Part shown: piece after piece, positions 10,885 to 23,209 of the stretch | Numbering within the stretch: the first letter of the stretch is position 1 | How the letters are laid out: each line of letters starts with the position of its first letter | Origin: Tubulanus polymorphus | Lineage: Eukaryota > Nemertea > Palaeonemertea > Tubulaniformes > Tubulanidae | Direction: 5' to 3' | NCBI RefSeq assembly: GCF_964204645.1 | Contig: NC_134027.1 | Coordinates: 19,704,485-19,768,484 of the forward strand | Length of the DNA stretch: 64,000 nucleotides | Notes under the pieces: generated by a model | What the model was told of the DNA's origin: nothing | Database searches by the model: none | Seen by the model: the letters and a program-made list of their open reading frames with translations, nothing else | Translations under genes and position numbers: made by a program

Positions 10885-13130
10885 ATACTGAGAAAGATTG
10901 GTTATTTACAACAAATATCAGGGCGTGTGCATGACATAGCATACACTAATGAACCTACAGCCTGTCGGTATTTTTCATCATTTTTACTATATTGAAGCTT
11001 TTGTTCACACAGGGTTTTCCTTGGCTTAAGATCACTCATACCATATTTCTCTGCAGTTTTTTAACGTATGACCTTTGACTTATAAATATAGACACATCAT
11101 CCTGTTCAAACTCCATACCCAGGAAATCATCTAATATGCCCAAATTTTTCATATTGAATTTAGATTTCAACATGTTTTTCGTTTTGGACAACGTTGATCC
11201 ATAATTGGCTGCAATTAATACATCATCGACCCAGATCAGTAGAATAATCAATTGATTTTCTATAGTCTTAGTATACACACATGGATCGACTAGGCTTTGT
11301 TTGAACTGGTTTTTGGCGAGATGCTCCTGCAGTGAATTGGTCAATTTTTTTAACTTTGTTTAAGCCCATGTATCGATTTCTGCTATTGACAATACAATTT
11401 TTCTCCTGTTTGTGATTTAACTTCAAAACCCTCTGGTAGTTCCAGACAAAGATCAAAGTCAATAGAAGCATTCATTGATTTTACTGAAGTTATTTTGATT
11501 TCACTCATGTTATTTTGAGCGGCTATTGCATAAAAATCTGAACTGAAGATAATTTTGCCATTTTTTTAATGAAAATGTCTCCTTGTAATCAACCTAGCCG
11601 TTTACAGCTCCAAACCACTTGGTTTTGATTGTAAATACCCATCTCCCGACTGCTGATCTACCTGCTGGTAGTTTTGTCGAAGAGAAAGTCTCGCTTATCT
11701 GCAGGGATTCCATCACTTCCTGCGTGGCTAACCATCGTTTTTGAATCATGTGGTTTAATTGCATCTTGGTAATTACTAGGGTCTCGTATCTCTGCAGGGA
11801 GTCCATTTCTTCCTACATGGCTTCTTACCATTGTTTTAAATCATGGGATTTGATAGCAACTTGGTAATTACTAGGGTATTCATCATTAACTTTAGGTATA
11901 TTACCCAACATATTGTCAGACAACATTTTATCATTAGAATCAAGTGCATTATCTTTTAAATAGTGTGGTGTTTGGCGCTCTCTGTGAGGATGTCTTGTTT
12001 GTGATTCATTCTCCGAGGTTGCCTTGTTTCATCTCTGGTGCTTGTTTGTTCACAATTTGGTTTCAGTGAACGCTCATTCAATTAATCATCTTCATAACTC
12101 ATTTAGTCGATTTTGCACCTCAGCACTTTTCTTAGAACGAAATTTCACAATCCTTTATCTCATGACTTATTTGTACTAGGAAAGTACACAAGAAATGATG
12201 GGCTTTTTTATCATATGCGACAAAAATACCTTTTGAGACCTCTGGTTTCTAATTTGGTCTTCCTTTGCTGATAAGCAAAACACTGATCCAAATAATCTTA
12301 AATTTCGAATCATTAGGTTTCCTGCCAGTCATAGCTTAAAATGGGGTCTGTTTTAACCTGTGATTAAAACATCTCATTGAGACCTCTGGATTCTAATTTG
12401 GTCTTCCTTTGCTGATAAGTAAAGCACTCTGATCCAAACAATCTTAAAATGTTGAATCAAGTTTCCTGCCAGTCATACCTTAAAATAGGGTCTGTTTTAG
12501 TCTGTGATCATCTCATATATGCCGTTTCTCATATGTGTCGGCTCCTTTAAAGCATAAGGCCATATTTCGTTGGGTTATGAACTCTCAAAAAGTAAACAAC
12601 AACCTATTTCAAACAATGTACGTCAATGCTTTTCAGAAGTGACAATTTGGTTAAACCATGAGGAGCATTAGTTCCATGGTGTATTCCATTTTTCCTCATC
12701 AAATATGAAATCATTGCTAATAAATTCACTGCCGGTGTTGGAGCATATTCTTTTAACTTTCCCAAAAGGAGCCATATCAGCAAAATAGCGTTCAGTAACA
12801 ATTGCTGTCTTTTTTTTTGCATTTGAAAAAATAAACACAAACTGCTCCAGAATAGTCATCGGTAAATGAAACCCTAAACTTTGAGATGGGATCAATTGGT
12901 CCAGCTAAGTCTGTGTGAATGGTCCCACTAATGCGGTATGAACCAAATGAAAAACTGATTTTGCACCGACATCAGGCTTTCGGTTAATTTGGTTCCATTA
13001 TTTTCCTGCTTTTTTTCAATCGAACCATGTCTGGCTTTAAAAATCCTTATAGAATTAATGTATGTATCTGTTTTAAAGAACTCGCAACTCCAGGTGAATG
13101 GCTCTGCTGGCCATTCATGTTAAGACTACA
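10885..13130 (-). pseudogene. Copia-1: Ty1/Copia pol remnant (integrase to RNase H)
   Basis: Minus-strand fragments appear in Copia order. Near 13.1-12.9 kb is a pre-integrase block and a degraded TDLAGPIDPISK-like start of the integrase core. At 12895-12604 is the integrase core (KVKRICSNTGSEF, where the usual D of SDNG reads N). Degraded C-terminal integrase blocks follow (GRKPNDSKFKIFGS, FVAYDKK). At 11344-11036 is reverse transcriptase with LIWVDDVLIAA, in place of YVDD, and YTKTIENQL. At about 11000-10885 is KYRQAVGSLVYAMSCTRPDIC, entering the RNase H region. Many frameshifts and stops separate the pieces. No LTR was found. It joins Copia-2 at about 13.13 kb, where the Copia-2 RNase H frame gives way to this element. 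Confidence 0.85.
12235..12515 (-). repeat. 144-bp tandem duplication inside Copia-1
   Basis: The block starting GAGACCTCTGG recurs 144 bp later (12235 and 12379) with scattered substitutions. It lies in the integrase C-terminal region, and 144 bp keeps the reading frame. Confidence 0.8.
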
Positions 13131-13139
13131 CTGTAATCA

Positions 13140-14414
13140 TTCGCTATGCTGTGCCCTGCTTTAATGTCGGGGAGTCCGAAATAATTCATTCCGATATTTG
13201 TGAACAGTAAGTCGGTCTCTGCCTCGCAGGTAGAAAGGGAAACAGTAGGCTGTTTTTTACTCTTCCAGGAAATATAACTACTATCATTAGACAACTTAAA
13301 ACAGTATCCACTGATACTCTTCCTGTCACACGATGATGCCCAATCAGCATCACAGAATCCAGTGATCAGACCTCCTCAGTGTTAAACATCTGTCTTTAGT
13401 TGCTTTCAAATAACCACATGTTTCTCTTCTCTTAACACTAGTAGGTTTTTTCATGAATTGTGACAGGTAAGTTACAATATAGCACAAATCTCGTCGAGTT
13501 GCACACATAATGTATATCAGACTACCGACCATTCTCTGATACAATGTTACATCGTCACTATCCAGAGGTATACAACTTTCAGAATTGTCACGATATATCT
13601 TAAGATCTGACACTTCACATGGTGTATGTTTAATCTTCCGTTCTTCCAATTTGAACTTTACCAGGATTTTCTCAATAAAATCTGACTGACACTTAGTTAC
13701 AACAGAATTGTCAGGATCATAGGTAAATTGGATACCTAGAAGCACAGAGATTTTACTTAAGTCTTTCATCTTGAATCTTTGACTCATCGAGGTCTTGAAT
13801 TTGTTCAATCCATACACGTAACTAGAGACAATTATCAAATCATCACCCCAAACTAGAACAATCATTCTACACTCACTTGTGTTTCTAGGATATAGACAAT
13901 AATCGGCCTGGGACTGGATGAAACCTTGGTCTAACAGATAACCATGCAATACATTATTCCAGTTCCGACCAGACTGTTTTAATCCACATAGCGGTTTTCT
14001 CAGTTTATGTACTAATGGCTCTCCATTTTCATCGGTAACAAGAACCCTCAGGTTGATACATAAACAACTCTGTATCTAATGGAGCATTGAGATAAGCAGA
14101 TTTGACATCCTGCTGGTGTACAAACATTGATACATAAACAACTCTGTATCTAATGGAGCATTGGGATAAGCAGATTTGACATCCTTCTGGTGTACAAACA
14201 TATTGTTCTGTACAGCTGTATGCAGTAGCATACGTACATAAGATAAACGTGTGTCATTTTCCCTAAGTGCCCTTATTTCTTCATCCATGGCACTCTGCCA
14301 TTTATCTGACTCTTGAGATGACATAGCTTCACTATAACAGCTAGGGGATGTACTTACAGCGTAGTAGTAATCTATACAACAATTGGCTACGTCATTCTCA
14401 TCTAAATCTTCCAC
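13140..14414 (-). pseudogene. Copia-2 reverse transcriptase and RNase H
   Basis: The reverse transcriptase starts in the frame 14414-14076 with ESDKWQSAMDEEIRALREND. It then jumps to ARLSYVRMLL-like residues, so about 70 residues of the RT fingers are missing. KDVKSAYPNAPLDTE follows. The frame 13949-13350 carries the active-site block LVWGDDLII (Copia usually has YVDD, so the first two residues are changed and both D are kept), LGIQFTYD, and YQRMVGSLIYIMCATRRDLCY. RNase H continues to about 13200 in another frame (CDADWAS, SGYCFKLS, SWKSKKQPTVSLSTCEAE). Stops and a 74-bp duplication break the gene. Confidence 0.88.
14053..14200 (-). repeat. 74-bp tandem duplication inside Copia-2 RT
   Basis: The block TTGATACATAAACAACTCTG is repeated exactly 74 bp apart (14053 and 14127), with only a few substitutions across the unit. 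Because 74 is not a multiple of three, it shifts the RT frame. Confidence 0.9.
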
Positions 14415-14572
14415 ATAATCCTCTAAATACCTAGGCTTCGTCCTCTCTTTCGTGGGATACCTTTCTTTACTCCCATCAGTTTGGGCATCTCATGGGACTC
14501 ATAATGAGTAGGATTAGGAATATTGGGTACATGTACTCTATCTCTAGACATGTCCTTCTCGCTAGAATTACA

Positions 14573-15437
14573 TCAGACCGTGAACATAACACATCTTACA
14601 GCTCCAACTGTACCAGTATCTGGGAAAAATACTGAATATGCAGGGCTTTTCTTATCATACCCAATAAATATACCTCTTTGAGAGCGTGGATCAAGATTTT
14701 TCTTATTTTTAACATATGCGTACCACACGCTTCCAAACATATGCATTATACTCAAATCTGGCCTTTTTCAGTGGCCGCTTCAAAAGCAGTTTTACCAAAA
14801 GGATTATTAAAACATCTATTCCGAATGAATGCAGTGCTTGGACAGCGTAAGTCCATAATACTTTTGGAATACCCGCATCAATGATAAGGCATCTGGCCAT
14901 ATCGAACAATGACCTCCAACTCCTTTCCGACGTCCCATTTTGATGGGAGGCAGATTTCTCAAATTTTATCTTGTTTTTCACAAGTACTGCCATAAATTCG
15001 TTAGAGATAAACTCTCCCCCTCCATCACTACGCATTTAACCGTGCCATAACGGGCAATATCAGCAAGAAATCGTTCTAACGCATGTACACTATCATCTTT
15101 GTGCTTAAGAAAGTAGGGTACAATCAGACCTGAATAGTCATCAACAAAACTTATAGCATAACTATGACCAGTTTTAGACATAGGCTCAATCTTTCTGGTG
15201 AAGTCACAGTGTACAAACTCAAAAACGTTTGCGCCTTTACATCCGGCCGCCTATTACGGAACTGACACATTTTACCTTTGGTGTTGGTTTTACACTGAAA
15301 ATCTGAATAACTCGGATTTTCATATTATCGACACAATTCTCAAGTTTTACAATATCATGGATATTACAATGACCCATTATCTTATGCCATTCCTCTAAAG
15401 TATGGGACTTATTGAACGCAGCAATTGTGTTATACAT
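14573..15437 (-). pseudogene. Copia-2 pre-integrase and integrase
   Basis: The frame 15437-15237 has the pre-integrase zinc-binding start (LEEWHKIMGHCNIHDIVKL, with H and H; the C-x2-C half is degraded). 15181-14978 gives the core with SFVDDYSGLIVPYFLKHKDD. 15035-14709 gives GGGEFISNEF, then ENxxRH-like SHQNGTSERSWRSLFDMARC holding the catalytic Glu region. 14755-14573 gives FGSVWYAYV and RGIFIGYDKKSPAY, a typical Copia C-terminal segment. The pieces lie in three frames, so the gene is dead. Its role was insertion of the element cDNA into host DNA. Confidence 0.88.
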
Positions 15438-15452
15438 ATAATATAATCGATC

Positions 15453-15910
15453 TTATTCTCTAACAGGGAACACTGTTCCGTCCTTGGTTACAAGTGCACC
15501 TGAATCACCACGAAAGGTTACACTGGCTCCGTGACTAGCAGCCATTCGGACGCTAAAGATATTCTGCTTCCACGAAGGTATCAAAAGCACGTTTTTCATG
15601 TTAACCTCACAGTCGTTGCCTTTCGAATCACGAATATTAACTTTCGCAGTACCCCTTCCGGTTGCTAGGATGTTTATACGGCTACTGTCGGCTAATTCAA
15701 TATGATGTTCAACTAACAAACTTATTTATGTCAGTTAAAATGTGTTGTAGTGCCGCAATCGACTAACAACGGATCCTTGCGTCCTACTTCATAACCCACT
15801 GAAGTGATATGTTTTACGGTCATCCTCATCGTTGACAGACTTCACTTTCGAGCTTAGGTGTGGTCTATGATTTCTGCACTGTTTCACGAAATGACCAGGT
15901 TACTGGCAAT
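15453..15910 (-). pseudogene. Copia-2 nucleocapsid zinc knuckle and aspartic protease
   Basis: At about 15910-15850 a C-x2-C-x4-H-x4-C zinc knuckle is recognisable but damaged: it reads FYNCQ, stop, PGHFVKQC, with its first Cys changed to Phe. The protease active-site block reads LLVDCGTTTHF at about 15765, a D-C-G triad found in place of D-S/T-G in some Copia proteases. The frame 15719-15453 continues with ELADSSRINILATGRGTA and VLLIPSWKQNIFSVRMA, a conserved Copia segment after the protease active site. A stop and a shift lie between the two parts. Confidence 0.8.
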
Positions 15911-16045
15911 TATAAAATAGTCGCGGTTCTCGCTCCCATGATTAACAGGGTATTGATTCTTCGGCCTGGCACCATAATACTTCGCTTTTCCGTGGTTTTG
16001 GAATTTTAATACGTTATCATCGCTGGGACTACTATTCTTATCAAG

Positions 16046-16625
16046 TTAGGACTGATGTGGACGCTCAGTCTCGTCATAGTTCCGTAATGCCAACTTAAAC
16101 TCGACGAAATCAACAGTTTCCTTTTGAACAATAACAGTTACAAATGGTTTGTATGAATCTGGGAGGCCTTTCAAAACCATCGAAACTAGCAGGCACTGTT
16201 CCGACACTGTTTCACAAGGCCCTTGTGGTTTCTGCTCTAAGAACATAGTCAGTAATGGATTCGTCATCCCGTTTACTGAGACAAGTTAATACGTGATACA
16301 ATGGGATAATTTTCGGTTTGCTTTTACCAAAATTATGCTCATCCAGGGTTCTCAATGTTTTTCAACCATTATCAGCAGCATCCCGTATGATCAGTGATAG
16401 ACTATGGTCGTCTAGACATTGCATTAATTCTGCATAACAGTCTTTGTTGATCTCGACGTTGGTGGGCTCGACCTGGCTCGTGATGATGTCATGCAATTTC
16501 AGAATGCGCATAAAACCAAGGAATTTTACCTTCCAAAGTTCGTATTTCGATTCATCTACGTCGAGCAAAGGAGTTTGTATCCTGGGCCCATAACCGGTTG
16601 AACTTGGTCCTCCACCTTGGGCCAT
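16046..16625 (-). pseudogene. Copia-2 gag
   Basis: The gag frame opens with an ATG at 16625 and runs to 16362 (87 codons), carrying LDVDESKYELWKVKFLGFMRILKLHD, the first helix of Copia gag. A break follows. The frame 16267-16046 then gives CLLVSMVLKGLPDSYKPFVTV and FVEFKLALRNYDETE, the second conserved half. Gag forms the virus-like particle that packages element RNA. The ATG sits about 20 bases inside the candidate LTR/primer-site border, which supports this start. Confidence 0.8.
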
Positions 16626-16643
16626 TTTGGACAGATCGCTTCA

Positions 16644-17154
16644 TGAAACAAACACAAAGACTGAGGTTCTCTCACATCTTACAACACAACTTTATTTCCG
16701 GTTGAGTGCACGTATACAAAAAGGACAAACTATTTACCAGCATGAACTATGATCTTACAGTTACTGTATTCTTCTTCCTATCATCCTTTCTGCTTTCTTT
16801 CCCTCTCTTCTCAACTCTCTCCTGTTCCCTCCGGCTCTCTCCCTGAACCAAAAACCTTGGACTTACTAATTTGTACATTTCTGACGTTCCTAAACCATGA
16901 CCCCACCCGCTTCTAACCTAACCCTATTTGGTATGTTCAGTCTGGCTCCTTCTTTTCAACTCCCTCCTGAACAACGCTAACCATCTCTTACGAGTCCCTA
17001 TATTTTGATAATAGCGATTAAATGCTCCTACTTTTCCAACGAAACTCCCACCTTGTGATCTGAGCCATTTGGGCACCAGCACACAACTAGTGTGTGCTAT
17101 TTTCCACACTGCAGACACCTACTTTCTTACTCATACGATTATATTGCCTCTACA
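16644..17154 (-). repeat. candidate 5' LTR of Copia-2
   Basis: A 511-bp stretch directly upstream of gag starts TGTAGAGG and ends TTTCA on the minus strand, giving TG...CA ends. AATAAAG lies about 50 bases before its 3' end, fitting an R-region poly(A) signal. No partner LTR was found, so the borders are inferred. Confidence 0.45.
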
Positions 17155-19599
17155 CTCCCCTGTTTGAAGACATTGATAAATGTACGTGATGATGTGTGAT
17201 GGGTGTCACATTGTATTTACCAAATTTGAATGATGTATCCTCAGATGAACGCCATGTTTCGATTGGATCAGTAGAAAACCTTTGGATGTCATGACAGGAG
17301 TCGTTTGAAAAAGTCATTTCAGTCACCGCCAAAATTGCATCGTTATTGTAATTGTGAATTGAATCTCGGCGTAGTTTGATATTCTGTAGCACGGAAGCAG
17401 TTGGCCGATCACTGGAGGATGGAATATTCACTTTTCCACCTGTTTCACGTAGAACTGATGTAAAAGATTCAGATGAACTCTGACCCCACTCCCTGAGGTA
17501 AATTTCACGGAAGAACTATTAACGGGAAAACCTGGGCTAAAATGAAACGGAATATCTGATTGGCTAATAATTACATCATCTAAGCTGCGCATGTAGCTGC
17601 ACACTCAGTCTAGTGTGGCAGGGTTTCATACCGTGGCAATCTCGATGCCATCAGGTTCAAATTCTTGCCGTGGGAGGATGTAGGCATCAGACCACCTTGT
17701 CTTTTTGACTCTCAGAATCCCATCTTCTCACGATTACTTTGGGTAACTTGGGCCTAACTGAGCTAGTAAAAAACCAACTACACTACTCAAGACTATCCAG
17801 ATCCTCCGTCGCCGGCGATGACGTATGGGATATGCTTGCTTTGTCGAATACAACTTTGTTGATTTCCGCTGTAATGTCACCGTATCGAGACACCTATGTC
17901 TCTGCACATCTTCATATGATTGGGCTAGCACAATTTTTAAGTCAGTTCGCCATCAAGAGATATAATGTATCTTTTCTGCAGTTTTGTATCCTAGCTTTTT
18001 CACTTCTTCCGTGACCAGCTCCAGCCATTGTTGAACTTTTGGGATCACACCCTTGAACACAGGGACTTTGTGGACAATATCCGTATAAGTTGGTCACCAG
18101 GGAATCCTCCACTTGAGTTTAATGACGATACAGAACTCTTCTCATCATCATCTTTTATCCGCTTTTGTATATTACTCATAACCATATTGATTTTGGAGTC
18201 AACAGTATTGTAATCATCGTCGTTCCTCACTTTGTTCTTCTCCCTCTTCACTACCGCAGATAATGTAACCCACCTCACCAGGATTCGAGCCCAATGTCAT
18301 CAATTAATTCAAATGAAATCGGTATTAGAGGCTGTTAGAGTTACTAATCCTCACTCTATGAGTAAAAATTGGAACTAAGTTGAGGCAGACAAGCCTATAG
18401 TACGGCCACACACCAGCGGTGCAATGGCTCACCACACCAGCAATTGTAGTAAATGAATATATTTGCGACGTAAATATATGTCACGCATGGTAGCGAAGAG
18501 GTTAAGCAATCTCTCAGTAACATCTGGAAAACGCTTTTCAATATCATCATGACAATCCATGGTAGACTGTATTTCATTCAATGACTCGTAGATCTTGACT
18601 AATTCTGGCTGACTGTTGACTGCTACCTATACTTTTTGATTGAACATCTTCATTATTATTCCGTAGTGAATAAATCTGGAGCAAATGCTAGCTGAAGGCA
18701 AAAAAAGTTATGATTGATTTTGAATAAATCTGGAGCAAATGCTAGCTGAAGGCAAAAAAAGTTATGATTGGTTTTATAGTCTGTAAATGAATAAATCCTT
18801 ACAGGTAAATACATGTTTGTGGTTTGATATTTTTTCAAAACAGTTTGATGACACTTTGTCTTGTCATTTGAGAAGACAACATAGGTTTCTATGAATTATG
18901 GGTGAAATTTGGAAGGATGGATTGAAAAGTATTTCAAAGAATTCATCACAAGAATATCGGATGCATTGAATCTTCGAAATTGAAAGTCAACTTAACCCTG
19001 ATTAATATCTCCGCTGCAAGGCATAGCATATGGCACCCGTTACATGAGTTTTCAACAGTTCATTAGGGGAAAATTCCTGCAAATAGTGTTAACCATTAAA
19101 AGAATGTGTAAATTTCATCTGGAAAGATTGTTGTTTTAATTAACGACGACCTCAAACTAACCTTAGGAACTGAACCGGTTAAAATAAAGAATGTAAGTTT
19201 TCTTCTGATCCAGCCCATAGATAATTAATGATAATATAGCATTGTGCATTAGCTTTCGCACGATTACTTCTGACCATGTATGCCCGTCTATCAATTCGAA
19301 ATAAAATTCAATTCCATACTATGAATGTCGACGTCAATCATTGATATCATTGAATCTGGAATAAATCTGTATAGAGCATCAATTACTCAAATTCAACAAA
19401 ACGTGTTTATGTATATCTAATGACAGTGCCTTTCAAAAGCCTACGTTCCTTCTCAAATGCAGCCACCATTGGAATGTTGGCCAAATGTGGAAAAATATCT
19501 AGTTGCCCATAATCTTATACATAACAGAAATGCATGCCCGTATTAAGGAGGGTCAGGGTTCACTTATTCATTAAGTTCCACTCAAGATGTCAGCCTAAA
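17155..19599. other. unassigned region with small ORFs
   Basis: Minus-strand frames at 17431-17150, 17931-17734 and 18278-18045 look mildly protein-like (acidic and Ser-rich, for example DDEKSSVSSLNSSGG; and about WLELVTEEVKKLGYK at 18.0 kb in a shifted frame), but no family was recognised. They may be a decayed gene of another transposon. The rest appears non-coding. Confidence 0.3.
18668..18775. repeat. 54-bp tandem duplication
   Basis: The unit starting GAATAAATCTGGAGC is present twice in direct succession (18668 and 18722) with about one mismatch. It lies in non-coding DNA. Confidence 0.9.
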
Positions 19600-20543
19600 A
19601 CTTGAGCATGACTCATTTTTGTAAGTGCTCGCTCGAATAGGTTTCAAACTTACTCAATTAGATGCAGTTTTTGGGGACAGAAGCAGTGAATGTTGCACCT
19701 TGTTTCATCTAATCTTTTAATGATTTTCTGGCGTGGCATTACATGCTTATGTGGCGTATTCATCCCATATGAGACAAACTTTCCTCAAAATCCAATGCCC
19801 TAAGACAGGACAGGCAATGGGTCTGAAATGCATTATCTTATATGTGCATATGTTATCTGGTTGTATTGAATTTGTCTCAAGCTTTTAATACGATCTTTCA
19901 TCGCTGGATCCATTGTTGCTTGCATCTTCTGATTTAGGACGCAAGTTGTAAATTTTTTGAAGGCATTTCCCTAGGAAATATATAGAATTTATCAACAATT
20001 ACGAATTTCCAAATGAGTGAAATGGTTTGCACTTTAATGATGAAATTGGCTGGATATAACTAACTTAAGTGATTTAATTAGTTTGAGTAAATATCTTCTT
20101 CGCTTACCTTACAGATTTGAACATTTGGGAAAGATTGTTTCCATTACTGAAGTCCGCTTAAAGTATGGCAGGTTATGTTGATCTCTTTTCTTCCGGTAAA
20201 ATTTTCAGACGTCGACTTTCCGAGTTGCGGATGGAAGCCATGCTTCACCTTTGTGGGGGCATGCTCAGCATTTTCGGTCAGCTATTTTTAACCAAGCCGA
20301 TGCTTCGACATTGACAGCTTTTTTTGAACGTGCACCGATCTTAACAAGGATTTTACCGGAGAGAACATCGCTCAGTGTCACTGCATGAATACTCCGAGTC
20401 ATCAACCAAGCCTTCCGACACACTCGCACACCTTTCACTGAATAACTCTTCATACTGCCCAATGAATCTTTGATAAACTGATGACGTTCTCGCCACGATC
20501 TCGACCAATAGCTTCGAGGAATTTCCAGAATGTCTTCTCTCAA
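19600..20543 (+). repeat. dispersed repeat, copy 1 (uninterrupted)
   Basis: Blocks here recur in the same order and orientation at 42.14-43.80 kb. Examples are GACTCATTTTTG..GTGCTCGCTC and TTTTTGGGGACAGAAGCAGTG, a GTGATTT..AGTTT..TAATATCTTCTTC-like block, and AACCAAGCCGATGCTTCGAC. Copy 1 is the more complete, and copy 2 is split by a MITE. Confidence 0.8.
20265..20543 (-). pseudogene. transposon-associated ORF fragment, KG-x-VCR-x-A motif
   Basis: This 92-codon minus frame contains ILEIPRSYWSRSWRERHQFIKDSL and KSYSVKGVRVCRKAWLMTRSIHAVTLSDVL. The pattern of a folded basic N-part followed by G-x-x-VC-x-x-A-[FW] and then a short helix occurs near the start of many uncharacterised transposase-like proteins of marine invertebrates. 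A diverged, truncated copy lies at about 43.65-43.80 kb, so it is part of a dispersed repeat. The continuation expected downstream was not found. Function is unknown. Confidence 0.4.
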
Positions 20544-21862
20544 GAAGCTGTTGCAGTGCTTCTATTTACAGCAAAGCTTTAAAGCACATGCTATTTGCTT
20601 TGCTGCTATTTTCTTCTGTAGTAAGTTTGGTCTAGGATTTGATGAACCTACATGTGATTGCAATATATGTTTAGATCTTGATTAGTATTCATCAAGTAAC
20701 AAACTTAAACATCATCATTGTTTTGTCTAAAAATACTTCTATTTCATATTGATATATTGATATTGTGAATGAGTCAATAATTCTGAGATAGAATATGTTC
20801 TCAGTTTATATTTTACCCTACATTATTTTTACGAATTTACTCCAGTGAACTCCTCCTCCTGCAATCAAGCGTATGATTAGTGGAAGGAAGCCTGTGCACT
20901 TAGCAATAACTATATCCCCTTCTACTAGTTATCCTGTCCCTTGACTGAAATCCTCCACGACACCACGCTGTTTTACATGCAGCAGACCTGAGGGATCATG
21001 TGCCCCGCCCATTTTTCGCTTTTCGGACTACTAGTCCTCTTTCTTGTACGGTAAGTATAATTTTGAACCCATATATTGAACCCATATTTTGAACCCGTAT
21101 ATTGAACCCATGAGTTTATTAATTTATTTAATGACCCCATAAGTTTAATTAAGAATTAGTGGTTAACAATCTCCTATTATGATAATGATTATGGGCACCT
21201 TTTTATCTCATAAAATTAGGATTTGACATTAAGATTATAATTTTCTTAGATGGATTGCTTAGCGTGAACTTCCCGTGTAGATGTTCTAAGAATCTTAAGC
21301 TATGGCAACATTCGTCTGCGAGCTGGTGTGCAGATTTGAAGTTTCAACCAAGAAGCAGTTCCAGAAACCATCGCCCTGCCCAATAAGGATATCGTCCATA
21401 ATGGTCGTGCTTATTCAAAATTCTGATGGACATTTCGGTCTTCGAAAATCTACATTTGCACATTGATGTGGGGCATGAAACCACGCTTCGCTTCTCCCTT
21501 TTTTGTTTGCTGTTTATATCACTAAGGATCTGTGTTACCTCGTCGCTAGCTATACTCCCGTATTCTTTAGTCGACTTCTGGTGGAGCTGAATTCCAGCAT
21601 TTACTTTTCCAGTAGAAATATCATTACTACCAACTACTCAAAATGGATACATTAGCCGGATAACTGATGGCAGAAAAACCACAACACAAACTAAAGGACT
21701 GTATTGATATATAAAGAAACAATTAAAAAATGTATTGTGTATTATAAGTTTATATTATCATTTACATCAAAATCTATTGTCTGTTACAGTAATAAGATCA
21801 TACATTTCGGTTCACCCAACAAGATGATTTGTTATTATTCATGAGTTCATCCGTTCTAACAG
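20544..21862. other. non-coding stretch
   Basis: No gene was recognised. The only structure noted is the short repeat at 21061-21111. Confidence 0.5.
21061..21111 (+). repeat. short 26-bp tandem repeat
   Basis: TTGAACCCATA-type words occur four times in a row, as two near-copies of a 26-bp unit. Confidence 0.8.
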
Positions 21863-22703
21863 TTAAGCGTCCAACAAAACATTTATTTTTTCAGCTTCAC
21901 TGACTTTATCTTTCGATGTGGCCCTATGACTGTTTGATTTTGCTACTAAGTTTTGTAGAGCTTTGAAGCTCTTCACCGATTCCGCCTTATTTGAGAATTC
22001 ATCAGCAGATTTTATCAAAGCATCTGCCTCACATAACAGCCTACGTCTCTTAACCATCAGTTCATCAATGTCATCTCTTTAGGCTTTGCGTTTCATTGAT
22101 TCATAAGACTTTTTTTCTCTGTCTCTCAGCGTCCAGATAAGCATTGTATCTCTGCCGTGAAGCAGACCCGACATGATGAGTTTTTTTGGAAAATTTAAGG
22201 TTCAACATGCCACCAATCGGTATTGCTCTTTTATGATTGAAAATCCTCGCTCAATGCCAGCCTGGCCGTGCGATAGCAGGAGCAAATCCCTACATACACA
22301 CCATAATTCAACATTTTTGTGATCTTTTGCTATAAGCTGATATGTAAATTCATCAATGCGACATTTATCACTTAGGTGGTCAAATAGTTGGAATTCAGAG
22401 ATATTTTCATGAATCTCATCTAAGAACAATACATATTGGGATTTTATGTCATAGCAATCCTGAATTTTCACTTTCTTCAAATCAACAAGGACCTTGAGGA
22501 TACGATCGAAATATTCCCTAGATTCACTTTTGTTGTGAAGAAGTTCTTTAGAATCGAGACTTTTTACAGCATGCACTAATGGATATTTTGCTGGACATTT
22601 GGCTATCAGTTTGGTAATTAAATTTAAAACTGCAGCTTGACAGTCTGAACGAATATACTTTTTTGCGGTTATAAGTGATTTCAGCGCCTTTCCTGCAGCA
22701 AAC
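21863..22703 (-). pseudogene. hAT-like transposase C-terminal remnant (SHGQA type)
   Basis: Reading leftwards from 22703, the frame is open through AGKALKSLITAKKYI and the annotated frame 22576-22202. It includes LLLLSHGQAGIERGFSI at the end, a signature of the hAT dimerisation region in a large group of invertebrate hAT-like proteins (usual form SHGQAxVERGFSxN). After a frameshift it continues as RYNAYLDAERQRKK and the frame 22057-21863 (MVKRRRLLCEADALIKSADEFSNKAE), matching the lysine-rich tail of the same proteins. The N-terminal zinc finger and catalytic D residues are absent. The right edge abuts the minisatellite at 22704 exactly. Confidence 0.7.
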
Positions 22704-22860
22704 GGCCTATAAAGTTACGGAGCCATTTTTTGATTTATCCCCCAGGGGCGTCCCTGGGGGTGTAGTTTCTATTTCTTCAAATCACTACCAGTCCTGAGGA
22801 GAGAATCCCACAATGATAATAAAAAGTCCGAAAATGAAACTTCGAGATAGTAGTTTATTC

Positions 22861-22895
22861 AACGTTTCGACTATATCCTAATAGTCATCTTCAGG
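22861..22895 (-). ncRNA. hammerhead-like core, PLE1 left copy
   Basis: In element orientation the sequence reads CCTGAAGA, then GACTAT-loop-ATAGTC, then GAAACG. That fits the CUGANGA / stem II / GAAA core of hammerhead ribozymes known from the terminal regions of Penelope-like elements. Stems I and III could not be drawn convincingly by eye. The left and right PLE1 copies keep the same core. Confidence 0.45.
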
Positions 22896-23209
22896 AATAA
22901 TGAGATACTACAGAAATTATGAGATATATATACAATCCAGGGACAAAGAGACTAATTCAAGTAATCAGAGTTGATACAAACTAAAGGAAAATTAACGTAG
23001 AAAAAGTTACACGCTAAAATAGATTAAAGGGAAGCAAACTAAGGGGTGATTATAAACAACAATAGTGAGTATAAATATAAATGAAACTTAAAGTCAGTAG
23101 TAAAAAGAAAGACAAACTAAGGGGCACTTAAATTAAAACAAAGGTGAATACAAGTTAAGTCAGAGACGAAATTGATGAGAGAACAAATAACAAATAATCA
23201 AAGGGGAAA

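Larger units (their letters stand above)
13130..17154 (-). mobile_element. Copia-2: degraded Ty1/Copia retrotransposon with candidate 5' LTR
   Basis: The order on the minus strand is LTR candidate (17154-16644), gag (16625-16046), zinc knuckle and protease (about 15910-15453), integrase (15437-14573), and reverse transcriptase/RNase H (14414-13140). This is the Ty1/Copia order, with integrase before RT, which separates it from Ty3/Gypsy. The 3' end runs into Copia-1 at about 13.13 kb and no second LTR was seen, so the element is truncated or was overwritten there. Confidence 0.85.

Noticed and set aside
17150-17431. 93-codon minus frame just upstream of the Copia LTR
   Set aside because: No recognisable motif and no supporting neighbour; kept only as part of an unassigned region.
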